From SZUA-254 sp031379665 (GTDB lineage: Bacteria; Bacteroidota; Ignavibacteria; UBA10030; SZUA-254), in the NCBI GenBank assembly GCA_031379665.1, contig JANNFI010000129.1, positions 1-36,766 of the forward strand: DNA of 36,766 nt. The letters are read 5' to 3'. Position 1 is the first letter of the stretch. Each line of letters begins with the position of its first letter. A program made the translations under genes and the position numbers. Positions 24,923 through 33,104 of the stretch are shown piece by piece. The notes beneath the pieces are model-generated. The model had not been told where the DNA came from. It was given only the letters and a program-made list of their open reading frames with translations, and made no database searches.

Positions 24923-26539
24923 ATGGCAAAGGACAGGAACAAGAAGCGGAAGCTTACGACGGCGTCGGGTAAGCCGTACGCCGAACACGAGAACACGATG
25001 ACCGTCGGTCCCCGCGGGCCGATTCTGTTGCAGGATTTCCTCCTCCACGAGAAGATGGCCCATTTCAACCGGGAGAGGATCCCGGAGAGGGTGGTGCACG
25101 CGAAGGGGACCGGCGCGTTCGGAACCTTCACCGTCACCAACGACATCACGAAATTTACGAAGGCGAAGCTCTTCAGCAGGATCGGCAACAGCTGCCGGGT
25201 CCTGGTTCGCTTCTCGACCGTTGGCGGCGAGAAGGGGAGCGCCGACGCCGAACGCGACCCGCGCGGCTTCGCCATAAAGCTCTACACCGAGGACGGCAAC
25301 TGGGACCTCGTGGGGAACAACACACCGGTCTTCTTCATCAAGGACCCGAAGAAATTCAGCGACTTCATCCATACCCAGAAGCGCGACCCCCGCAACAACT
25401 GCAAGAGCCCCACGATGATGTGGGATTTCTGGGGTCTCAACCCCGAGTCGCTCCACCAGGTGCTCATCCTGATGAGCGACAGAGGCACCCCGGCTGGCTA
25501 TCGCAATATGAACGGGTACGGCTCTCACGCGTTCAGCATGATCAACGCGGATGACGAGAAGGTCTGGGTGAAGTTCCATTTCAAGACGGCGCAGGGAATC
25601 AGGAACTTTACGGATGCGGAAGCCGCGGCGATGAAGTCCAAGGACCCCGACCACGCCCAGCGCGACCTGGTCAACTCAATCGATAAGGGTGAGTTCCCGA
25701 GGTGGAACCTGAAGATACAGGTGATGACCGATGCGCAGGCGAAGAAGTTCCCCTGGAACCCCTTCGACCTCACGAAGATATGGCCCCACGCCGACTATCC
25801 CCTGGTCGATGTCGGGGTGATGGAGTTGAACGAAGTGCCTGGAAACTATTTCGCCGACGTGGAACAGTCGGCATTCGCCCCTGCGCACGTGGTGGACGGC
25901 ATCGGGTATTCCCCGGACAAGATGCTCCAGGGACGCCTGCTTTCGTACCCCGACGCGCACCGGTACCGGCTCGGCGTGAATTACGAGCAGATCCCGGTGA
26001 ACAAGTGTCCCTACCACGTCGCGAACTACGAGCGGGACGGCCATATGCGCGTCGACGGGAACGGCGGCGGCGATCCCAACTACCGGCCGAACTCGTTCGA
26101 CGACATCTACGAGGACCCCTCGTACAAGGAGCCGCCGATGAAGCTCGACTCGATGGTCGCCGACTGGTACGACCGGAACGAAAATGACCACGACCACTTC
26201 ACCCAGCCGGGAAACCTGTTCCGGAAAGCGATGAGTGCCCAGGACCGCAAGAACACCATCTCGAACATCGTCGGCGCGATGAGCGGCGTCGCGGGACCGA
26301 AGCGCGCCGAGATCCTCAAACGGCAGATTGCGCTCTGGACGAAGGTGGATCGCTCCCTCGGGGCCGGCGTGGCCGCGGGCCTGGGGATGAAGAAAGCGGC
26401 GGCCGGGGCCTCGCGGAAGCCGAAGGTTGCCGTGAAGGGGAAAAAGGTCGCGGCGAAGCGCGCTGTGAAGTCCGCCCGGAAGCGGACCGTGAAGGCTTCC
26501 CCGAAGCGGACCATCCCCAAGGGGAAGGCGCGACGGTAA
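24923..26539 (+). CDS. katA: Monofunctional haem catalase with a lysine-rich histone-like tail
   Basis: Converts hydrogen peroxide to water and oxygen. The small-subunit catalase core (about 1-485) has distal His59 (RVVHAKGTGAFGTF), the catalytic Asn in LVGNNTPVFFIKD (132-133) and haem-ligand Tyr342 in RLLSYPDAHRYRLG. The last 49 residues (490-538) contain 21 Lys/Arg and no acidic residue, and resemble a histone H1-like tail (KVAAKRAVKSARKRTVK). Ordinary small-subunit catalases stop before this point. GGAG precedes the ATG by seven bases. The carbonic anhydrase gene starts seven bases after the stop, so the two form an operon under the TTGACA promoter. The enzyme call is certain; the role of the tail (nucleic-acid or surface binding) is inferred. 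Confidence 0.97.
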   Translation: MAKDRNKKRKLTTASGKPYAEHENTMTVGPRGPILLQDFLLHEKMAHFNRERIPERVVHAKGTGAFGTFTVTNDITKFTKAKLFSRIGNSCRVLVRFSTVGGEKGSADAERDPRGFAIKLYTEDGNWDLVGNNTPVFFIKDPKKFSDFIHTQKRDPRNNCKSPTMMWDFWGLNPESLHQVLILMSDRGTPAGYRNMNGYGSHAFSMINADDEKVWVKFHFKTAQGIRNFTDAEAAAMKSKDPDHAQRDLVNSIDKGEFPRWNLKIQVMTDAQAKKFPWNPFDLTKIWPHADYPLVDVGVMELNEVPGNYFADVEQSAFAPAHVVDGIGYSPDKMLQGRLLSYPDAHRYRLGVNYEQIPVNKCPYHVANYERDGHMRVDGNGGGDPNYRPNSFDDIYEDPSYKEPPMKLDSMVADWYDRNENDHDHFTQPGNLFRKAMSAQDRKNTISNIVGAMSGVAGPKRAEILKRQIALWTKVDRSLGAGVAAGLGMKKAAAGASRKPKVAVKGKKVAAKRAVKSARKRTVKASPKRTIPKGKARR

Positions 26540-26546
26540 CGATTAT

Positions 26547-27185
26547 ATGACCTACGAAGAGATCTTCCTCAACAACAAGAAATGGGCCGACGCGAAAAAA
26601 CGAACCGACAGCGAGTTTTTTCAGAAGCTGGCATCCGGGCAATATCCGGAATTTCTGTTCGTCGGGTGCAGCGACAGCAGGGTGACGGCCGAGGAGATGA
26701 TGGGCGCGAAGCCAGGCGAGGTGTTCATCCATCGCAACATCGCCAACCTCGTTCCCAACAACGATCTCTGCTCGGCCGCGGTGGTTGAATATTCGATCCG
26801 TCAACTGCACGTCAAGCACATCATCATCTGCGGGCATTATGCCTGCGGGGGAGTCAAGGCCGCGATGGAGGCCAGGGACCTGGGTATCCTCAACCCCTGG
26901 TTGAGAAACATCCGCGATGTCTTCCGGCTGCATAAAGACGAGCTCCTCGCGATCAAAGACGAGGAGGCGCGGTACGACAGGTTGGTGGAATTAAACATCC
27001 ATGAACAGTGCCTGAACGTCATCAAGATGGCCGTCTGGCAGAGGAGTTTCCTGGAGACGGGCGGCCCGAAGATACACGGTTGGGTCTTCGACGTTAAATC
27101 CGGTAATCTGGTCGACCTGACGATCGATGTTCAGAGCCTGTTACACTCCATCCGGGAAATTTACGACCTGGGGACGACCTCCTGA
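26547..27185 (+). CDS. Beta-class carbonic anhydrase
   Basis: A 212-residue zinc enzyme that interconverts carbon dioxide and bicarbonate in the cytoplasm. Zinc ligands are Cys41 (CSDSR), His97 and Cys100 (GHYACGG), with the Asp43-Arg45 dyad. The order and the length match bacterial beta-carbonic anhydrases of the Can type. No signal peptide is present. It follows the catalase by seven bases without a clear Shine-Dalgarno, so translation is probably coupled. The operon ends at the terminator 27258-27293. Confidence 0.96.
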   Translation: MTYEEIFLNNKKWADAKKRTDSEFFQKLASGQYPEFLFVGCSDSRVTAEEMMGAKPGEVFIHRNIANLVPNNDLCSAAVVEYSIRQLHVKHIIICGHYACGGVKAAMEARDLGILNPWLRNIRDVFRLHKDELLAIKDEEARYDRLVELNIHEQCLNVIKMAVWQRSFLETGGPKIHGWVFDVKSGNLVDLTIDVQSLLHSIREIYDLGTTS

Positions 27186-27257
27186 TCTCCGGCGTCGTGA
27201 GCATGGACGACGTCGTGGTCGGGATTGATTACCCGATTAATTACAGCGAAGCCATAA

Positions 27258-27293
27258 AAAAGGGGCATCCAACGCCGCGTGGATACCCCTTTT
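27258..27293. terminator. Bidirectional terminator between convergent operons
   Basis: AAAAGGGG-c-ATCCA pairs with TGGAT-a-CCCCTTTT around an eight-base loop. With A residues on the left and T residues on the right it can stop transcripts from the carbonic anhydrase side (+) and from the BNR-protein side (-). Confidence 0.85.
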
Positions 27294-27326
27294 CAATTTG
27301 CGGTTCCGGAATGCGGGGTGGGAGGA

Positions 27327-30300
27327 CTACTTCCCCGCGTCCGCCTTCTCCCACTCCTCGCGGCTGATGGGCCTGACGGCGTCCAGCTTCCGCTCGGCGA
27401 GCGCCTCGTTGATCGCGGGGAGCTCCTCCGCGGCCCAGTCGTCAAACTCCTTCGCAACGTCCGTCAGCTCGCGGCCGAGGGCGTCGGTTCGGTCCATCTG
27501 CGCATCCGAGGGGGAGCCCTCGAAATTGTTCACGTTGCCGTAGAGGTCGGCCATATACTCCCGGAGCCGTTCCTCGCCGGTGATCATCCCACCCTCCTTG
27601 GTCGCGACAATCTTCCTGCGGACGTCGTCGGCCTGGGTCGACGCACTCCTCAGGCGTTTTGCGAGCTCTTCGTCCGCGCCGCCGGCCCGCTGTTCCAGGG
27701 CGCTACGCACCCCGTTAATCTTGTCGACCAGGTAGGTCATATCGCCGAGCATCCCGTGGATTTTCATCGTGAGGGTGTATTGGGCCCACCGATCTTCCTT
27801 TGAGTGCTTCGACCGTGGGTCGGGGGCAACGGTCAGCGTGGTCGTGTAGACCGATTTGTCCTTGGTCATTCGCACCGTGTACGTTCCCGGGAGGAGGCGG
27901 GGACCGGTGGCGGCGCCGAACGCCGCGGTCGCGGCGGAGGGCACCCGTGGGGCTTTCACCCGCATCGGCCAGCCGGCGCGGTTGAGGCCACGGCGCTTGC
28001 CGCTCGGGATTGTTGTAAGCACCGTTCCGGATTCGTCGAGGACCTCGATTTTGAGGTCGCCGAAGATGTGCCGCTTCTTCTGGTAGTAGGTGATCTGCGC
28101 ATCGTCGGACGGGTTCGGGCCGTTGAAGGTGTTGTCCCCCTCGTACCAGCCGCCGAAGGCGCCGATCTCCTGGACGGTCGGACGGGCCGCGACGAACGCC
28201 GCCTCGCTCGAGAGCACCTCGGGCGTCAGTCCCCGGAGGGGCGTGATGTCGTCGATGATCCAGATCCCGCGCCCGTGCGTGGCGATCACCAGGTCGTTGT
28301 CGCGTGGATGGACCACGAGGTCGTGGACGGCGACCGCGGGGAAGTTTCCGCCCTTGTACTCGGCCCACTGCTTCCCGCCGTCGATCGATATCCAGAGTCC
28401 GAACTCAGTCCCGGTGAAGAGGAGGTCCCCGTTCACCAGGTCCTCCTTGATGACGTGCGCATAGCCGCGGACCGGCGATCCGGGGGCAATCAGCGGTACC
28501 CACGATTTTCCGAAGTCTGACGTGTGGTACGCGTACGGCTTCATATCGCCCGAGCGGTGCATGTCGATCGTCACGTAGGCCGTTCCCTCGGCGAAGTGCC
28601 CCGCCTCGACGGACGATACCCAGGCGTCCTTCGGGAGCCCTTTGATGTTGCCTGAGGTGTTCGACCAGTTCTTCCCGCCGTCGCGGGTCACCTGGACGTT
28701 GCCGTCGTCGGTGCCCACCCAGATGACCTGCGGGTTCACCGTCGACTCACAGATGTAATAGATGGTCGTGTGCATCTCGGCCGCCGAATTATCCACCGTG
28801 ACCCCGCCCGACTGCTCCTGTTTCTGCTTTTCCGGGTCGTTGGTGGTGAGGTCGGGCGAGATGCGAGCCCAGCTTTGCCCCTGGTTGGTCGATTTGAAGA
28901 GGAACTGCGCGCCGACGTAAAGCGTGTTCTTGTTCGTGCGGCTGATGTGGATCGGAGTGTTCCAGTGGAACCGGAGCTTTCCTTCCTTGTAATCGGGAAG
29001 GGGCTTGATGCTCCTGACCTCGTGGGTCTTCCTGTTCACACGGCCGATCTCGCCCCCCTGCGCCTCGGCATAAAGATAGTCGTTGTCGGTCGGGTCGGCG
29101 AACACCCAGAAGCCGTCACCGCCGTACATATTTTCCCACTTCGCGCTTCCGATCCCGCCGGGGTTGCGGGAGGGCGCCACCCAGGAACTGTTGTCCTGCA
29201 GGCCGCCGTACACGTTGTACGGACGGTCCATGTCGGCGCTGACGTGGTAGAACTGCGATATCGGGAGCGTCATGCACATCACCCAGTTGTTCCCGGCGTC
29301 GTACGAAATGTAGAGCCCGCCGTCGGTGCCGGTGATGATGTGGTCGGTGTTCTTCGGATTGATCCAGAGGTCGTGGAAGTCGCCGTGGGCCGAACCGCCG
29401 ATTCCGCTAAATGTTTTTCCACCGTCGTTGCTCACGATGAGTCCGCCGTCCGGCTTGTAGACCCTGTTATGGTCGAGCGGGTCCACGATCAGGTGGGCGA
29501 AGTAGAACGGCCGCCAGACCATGTTCTGGCTGCGGTCGAGCGCCTGCCAGGTCATCCCGCCGTCGTCGGACCGGTAGAGGCCGTTCTTCGGCGGTTCCGC
29601 CTCGATGAAGGCGTACACGACTTCCGGTTTCGAGGGAGCGACTGCGACGGCCACGCGGCCCCACGGTTTTGAGGGGAGACCCTTCCCGCTCTTGTCGTTC
29701 AATTCCGTCCAGGTTGCCCCGCCATCGGTGGTTTTATGGAGCCCGCTGCCGCTGAATGCCGTCGGGCCTTCGCCGCCGGACCGGAACGTCCAGCCCTTGC
29801 GGCGGAAATCCCACATTCCGGCGTAGAGCGTTTTTGGGTTCTTCGGGTCCATCGTGATCATCGAAGCCCCCGTCGAGGGGTTGACGCCCTTCAGGACTTT
29901 CGTCCAGGTGGCGCCGGCGTCGGTCGTTTTGTAGACGCCCCGCTCATCGCTGTCGCTCCAGAGCTTACCGGTCACGGCGGCGTACACGGTCTTCGGATCT
30001 GTCGGGTCGACGAGGATCCGCGCGATCCGCTCGGATTCCTTCAGCCCCAGGTTCGTCCAGTTCTCACCGGCGTCGGTCGACCTGTAGATTCCGTCGCCGA
30101 TCGAGACGCTGTTACGGACCCACGGCTCGCCTGTTCCGGCCCAGATCGTCTTCGGGTCGGTGGGGTCGATGGTGATGGCGCCGACCGACTGCACCGGTTG
30201 CTTGTCGAAGACCGGTTTGAAGGTTGTGCCGCCGTTGACCGACTTCCAGACCCCGCCGCTCGCTGTCGCGATGTAGACGGTGAGCCGGTTGCCTTCGTGG

Positions 30301-30524
30301 ACGGCGTCGACGGCCGAAATTCGGCCGCTCATCGCCGCCGAGCCGATGTTGCGGGCGCCGAGGCCCGAGATGGTTTCCGCGTCGATCTTGACGGGCCCGG
30401 TCGCCGCCTTCGGCTGTGCGACCGCTGTCCAGGATACACAGGCTACGCAGGCTAAAATTGAGCCGATGACGCCGATCGCGGCGGCGGCGGCGGCGAAGAA
30501 CCGGGAAATGGCATTGATCTTCAT
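27327..30524 (-). CDS. Exported BNR/Asp-box repeat protein (sortilin/VPS10-like, 'glycosyl hydrolase' type)
   Basis: A 1065-residue exported beta-propeller protein. A signal peptide is at the N-terminus (to about AVAQ, residue 37). At least ten Asp-box turns of the form S/T-x-D-x-G-x-x-W/F are spread over residues ~90-720 (for example STDAGENW, TTDAGATW, TTDGGATW, SDDGGMTW, SYDAGNNW, TRDGGKNW). A ~100-residue Ig-like segment and a helical C-terminal domain (about 935-1065) follow. Family members are widespread in Bacteroidota and Acidobacteriota, usually annotated as glycosyl hydrolase or VPS10-like, with no proven activity. AAGGA lies eight bases before the ATG. It is the second gene after the LolA-like gene, 63 bases apart. 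There is no T9SS tail. Confidence 0.88.
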   Translation of the reverse strand: MKINAISRFFAAAAAAIGVIGSILACVACVSWTAVAQPKAATGPVKIDAETISGLGARNIGSAAMSGRISAVDAVHEGNRLTVYIATASGGVWKSVNGGTTFKPVFDKQPVQSVGAITIDPTDPKTIWAGTGEPWVRNSVSIGDGIYRSTDAGENWTNLGLKESERIARILVDPTDPKTVYAAVTGKLWSDSDERGVYKTTDAGATWTKVLKGVNPSTGASMITMDPKNPKTLYAGMWDFRRKGWTFRSGGEGPTAFSGSGLHKTTDGGATWTELNDKSGKGLPSKPWGRVAVAVAPSKPEVVYAFIEAEPPKNGLYRSDDGGMTWQALDRSQNMVWRPFYFAHLIVDPLDHNRVYKPDGGLIVSNDGGKTFSGIGGSAHGDFHDLWINPKNTDHIITGTDGGLYISYDAGNNWVMCMTLPISQFYHVSADMDRPYNVYGGLQDNSSWVAPSRNPGGIGSAKWENMYGGDGFWVFADPTDNDYLYAEAQGGEIGRVNRKTHEVRSIKPLPDYKEGKLRFHWNTPIHISRTNKNTLYVGAQFLFKSTNQGQSWARISPDLTTNDPEKQKQEQSGGVTVDNSAAEMHTTIYYICESTVNPQVIWVGTDDGNVQVTRDGGKNWSNTSGNIKGLPKDAWVSSVEAGHFAEGTAYVTIDMHRSGDMKPYAYHTSDFGKSWVPLIAPGSPVRGYAHVIKEDLVNGDLLFTGTEFGLWISIDGGKQWAEYKGGNFPAVAVHDLVVHPRDNDLVIATHGRGIWIIDDITPLRGLTPEVLSSEAAFVAARPTVQEIGAFGGWYEGDNTFNGPNPSDDAQITYYQKKRHIFGDLKIEVLDESGTVLTTIPSGKRRGLNRAGWPMRVKAPRVPSAATAAFGAATGPRLLPGTYTVRMTKDKSVYTTTLTVAPDPRSKHSKEDRWAQYTLTMKIHGMLGDMTYLVDKINGVRSALEQRAGGADEELAKRLRSASTQADDVRRKIVATKEGGMITGEERLREYMADLYGNVNNFEGSPSDAQMDRTDALGRELTDVAKEFDDWAAEELPAINEALAERKLDAVRPISREEWEKADAGK

Positions 30525-30587
30525 ACGTTCAATCCTTTTTATCGTTCAGGGGTGATGATCGTTGAGGGAAGGGGTGTCCTGCCCGGT

Positions 30588-31334
30588 TCATTTACCGGCC
30601 GGCGCCGGGACGACCGCCGGCTTGCTGAACCTGGCGTCGTCGAGGGAGCCGTTCGCCTCGATCGTCTCATACGCGAGCTTCGACCGAAACGCGCTTCCCT
30701 TCGAACCGCTTTCATAGGAGAAGGGGAGGTACACACCCTGGACTTCCTTGTAGTCGCCCAGGATCGTCTCGAATTCGCGTTCGGCGCCGCGCACCATCCT
30801 CTTCGTTTCGACCTTGATCGGCACGTAGTAGTCGGTGTCCATATAATAGTGGTAGACGTCGCCGTTGGGAACGCTCACCTTCAGCTTGATCGCGTCTGTC
30901 CCCTCGACCGGTTCCATCCCGAGGTACTCCACGGTGTTCCCTTTCTCGCGGTAATTCACCAGGGGGCCGTCGAAGTCCGACTCCTCGAGGATCGATTTCA
31001 TCTCGTCCTCGCCCAGCTCCTCGGCGTCTTTCTTCCCGCCCCACGGCTCGATCTTCCAACCGTTCTTGCCGTCGTAGGCGTTCACGCCGGTCAGCCCCTG
31101 GATCACGAACTCCTGCCTGACCTTGTTTGGGCGCTTGTTCTCCTGGACGAACACCGCCTCGAACCCCCCGCCGCCGATGAACTTGCCCGATCGCCTGAGG
31201 CTGGTAAGGGATTTCACCTTTTCTGCCCCTCCCACGGTGGCGAGGTACTTCGCGATGATCTCGTCGGCGGTCTGCGCCTGGAGTGCGACGGCGAGAAGCG
31301 ATAACGCGGCCACGTACCACAGTCTTTTGTACAT
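30588..31334 (-). CDS. LolA/LolB-like periplasmic protein
   Basis: A 248-residue exported protein with signal peptide MYKRLWYVAALSLLAVALQAQ. It begins with the helix TADEIIAKYLATVGGAEKVK, typical of proteins annotated 'outer membrane lipoprotein-sorting protein'. The rest is a half-barrel of beta strands (VRQEFVIQG, GVNAYDGKNGWKIEPWGG, TVEYLGMEPVEGTDAIKLKV, VYHYYMDTDYYVPIKVETK). This fold carries lipid or lipoprotein cargo in LolA, but this subgroup has no proven function. AAGGAG lies six bases before the ATG. It precedes the BNR protein on the same strand and is probably co-transcribed. Confidence 0.8.
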   Translation of the reverse strand: MYKRLWYVAALSLLAVALQAQTADEIIAKYLATVGGAEKVKSLTSLRRSGKFIGGGGFEAVFVQENKRPNKVRQEFVIQGLTGVNAYDGKNGWKIEPWGGKKDAEELGEDEMKSILEESDFDGPLVNYREKGNTVEYLGMEPVEGTDAIKLKVSVPNGDVYHYYMDTDYYVPIKVETKRMVRGAEREFETILGDYKEVQGVYLPFSYESGSKGSAFRSKLAYETIEANGSLDDARFSKPAVVPAPAGK

Positions 31335-31403
31335 GCTGGTCTCCTTGATCGTTGTGCTGGTGAAATGGGTCCCCGACCGGGGAATCTCTGGGCGTATACG
31401 GAA

Positions 31404-31437
31404 AAAGCCCCGGAAAGATTCATCATTCCGGGGCTTT
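31404..31437 (-). terminator. Intrinsic terminator of the DEAD-box helicase gene
   Basis: A perfect 12-base stem (AAAGCCCCGGAA with TTCCGGGGCTTT) around a ten-base loop. Read on the minus strand it ends in TTTTT. It lies about 100 bases after the helicase stop and 70 bases before the LolA-like gene, separating the two units. Confidence 0.88.
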
Positions 31438-31534
31438 GCCGATGGTGCGCTTCGTTGGCTGGACTTTCGTGGCGGGGGTTTTTCACCCGCCGGAGGCGAT
31501 GGGGCCTTCCGGGCCCCCCGCGTGTTGCCGGCGG

Positions 31535-32728
31535 TTACCGCTGGAAGCGCCGCCGCCGTTGCTGGCCGCCCTGGCGCTGCGACGGCCGCTCGCCGCGTGC
31601 GGATTCCGTGATGATCGGGAGGTCGGCCGGGTTGACGGTCTTGAGAGCGATCTGCCCGCTGTAGTTGAAGAGGATCTGCTTGAAAAACTTTTTATCCTCG
31701 TCGGTCGCGACCAACGAAATCGCCTCGCCGCGCTTGCCGGCCCTCGCGGTTCGCCCGACCCTGTGCGTGAACGAGTCGACGTCCTTGGGGATCTCGTAAT
31801 TATAGACGTGCGTGATGTCGTCGATGTGCAGGCCCCTCGCCGCGACGTCGGTGGCCACGAGGACCGTGAACTTCTTGCTCTTGAAATCCTCCGTCGTGCG
31901 CTCCCTCTGGTTCTGCGACATGTCGCCCTGCAGCGGCCGGGCGTGGACGCCCTGGCTGGCCAGCTTGCTGGCGATCTTCCGGGCGATGTGTTTCCTGTTG
32001 CAGAAGACGATCGCGAGGTCGCGATCCTCCCTCAGGAGGTGGACGAGGAGCGGCAACTTGTTCTCGGGGTGCGTCTGGTAGTAGGTCTGCCGGAGGAATT
32101 CCGGCTTGAGCTCGGAGGCGAGCCTGATGTCGATCGGTTGCTGCAGGTATCGCCGGCCGATTTTTTCAATTTCACGCGATATCGTGGCGCTGAAGAGCAT
32201 CGTCTGCCGATCCTTGGGCACCTGTCGGATGACCCTCTCGATGTCCGGGAGGAAGCCCATGTCAAGCATCCGGTCCGCTTCGTCGAGGACGAGGAACTTG
32301 ATCGTGGAGAGGCGGAGCGCACCCTGCTGGAGGAGGTCGAGCAGGCGTCCCGGTGTCGCGACGACGATCTGTGTCTTCTGGAGTTTTTTCACCTGGGGAC
32401 CGCTCGCGACGCCGCCGTAGACCGGCGTTACCACGAGCCGCTTTCCCTGCGAAAATATCTCGAACTCACGGGCGATCTGAACCGCAAGTTCGCGGGTCGG
32501 TGCCAGCACCAGCGCGCTGATCGGATCGGAGGATGCGATCCTCTCGATCAGCGGGAGGGCGAACCCGAGTGTTTTTCCTGAGCCGGTTTCGGCCTGGGCG
32601 ATGACGTCCTTGCCGGAGAAAAGATGGGGGAGGCAGAGCTCCTGGATGGGTGTGGGGGTGACGATTCCGTGTTTCGAGAGAATGTGGAGCGTGGCTTTGC
32701 CAACGCCGAGAGATTCGAATGTATGCAT
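31535..32728 (-). CDS. DEAD-box ATP-dependent RNA helicase (RhlE type)
   Basis: A 397-residue RNA helicase that would unwind structured RNA in ribosome assembly or mRNA turnover. The full motif set is visible: Q motif (TPTPIQ), Walker A AQAETGSGKT (44-53), PTRELA, TPGR, DEAD (149-152), SAT (180-182), ARGLHIDD and HRVGRTAR. A short basic tail (RQGGQQRRRRFQR) probably aids RNA binding. The length and tail fit RhlE-like proteins. No clear Shine-Dalgarno precedes the ATG. The gene is divergent from the cupredoxin genes and has its own terminator. Confidence 0.95.
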   Translation of the reverse strand: MHTFESLGVGKATLHILSKHGIVTPTPIQELCLPHLFSGKDVIAQAETGSGKTLGFALPLIERIASSDPISALVLAPTRELAVQIAREFEIFSQGKRLVVTPVYGGVASGPQVKKLQKTQIVVATPGRLLDLLQQGALRLSTIKFLVLDEADRMLDMGFLPDIERVIRQVPKDRQTMLFSATISREIEKIGRRYLQQPIDIRLASELKPEFLRQTYYQTHPENKLPLLVHLLREDRDLAIVFCNRKHIARKIASKLASQGVHARPLQGDMSQNQRERTTEDFKSKKFTVLVATDVAARGLHIDDITHVYNYEIPKDVDSFTHRVGRTARAGKRGEAISLVATDEDKKFFKQILFNYSGQIALKTVNPADLPIITESARGERPSQRQGGQQRRRRFQR

Positions 32729-32862
32729 GATTGTAGGGTGTGTGAATGGATTCCGTTAGCTGTGCTACCGGACAGGATCAGCTGTGGGGGGGCGTACGAT
32801 CGGATTCGATAGACGGTACAAGATAGTGAAAGGAGGGGTGAATACCTAATCGACGATGTAGT

Positions 32863-32909
32863 GCGGACTCCACATCGGGCGTGTCCGCCATGTGTCCCCT
32901 GGTGGACAG
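32863..32909. promoter_or_regulatory. Cluster of GTCC/GGAC half-sites including TGTCC-N6-GGACA
   Basis: TGTCC-CCTGGT-GGACA (32893-32908) has the same core and spacing as the palindrome at 12330-12345. A further TGTCC lies 11 bases upstream (32882) and GCGGAC/GTCCGC (32863-32868, 32883-32888) forms another dyad. It lies in the divergent gap between the helicase and cupredoxin genes. A regulator site is inferred only from the repeat. Confidence 0.35.
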
Positions 32910-33026
32910 GAGAAGCCCCGATTCCAACCGAATCGCGGGCACGAATCGAAACGTCCATCGCGCCACAGCGTTGCGACGGTGGTTCGATTCGATGCGAGGA
33001 ATGTTCAATTTTTTCCGGAAAGACCC

Positions 33027-33055
33027 TTGACTCTCACGCGAGTGCGTGTTACCTT
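33027..33055 (+). promoter_or_regulatory. Promoter of the cupredoxin gene pair
   Basis: TTGACT (33027-33032), 17-base spacer, TACCTT (33050-33055); the extended TAnnTTT also fits the -7 element used in Bacteroidota. The spacer holds a perfect CACGC-GAGT-GCGTG dyad (33035-33048), where a repressor could block the promoter. The start site would be near 33062, 43 bases before the ATG. Confidence 0.55.
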
Positions 33056-33104
33056 TCTGCATCGCCATTATATTCCTACGCTCGCCCACAGAGGCGTCAT
33101 CACC

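Noticed and set aside
31436..32581. 381-codon open frame on the plus strand
   Set aside because: Antisense to the DEAD-box helicase, whose full motif set is on the other strand.
32937..32955. GGGCACG resembling a sigma-54 -24 element upstream of the cupredoxin genes
   Set aside because: No TTGC follows at the required spacing, and a good sigma-70-like promoter lies closer to the gene.
32892..33104. N-terminal extension of the first cupredoxin gene
   Set aside because: It would bury the signal peptide and covers the promoter and operator-like dyads.
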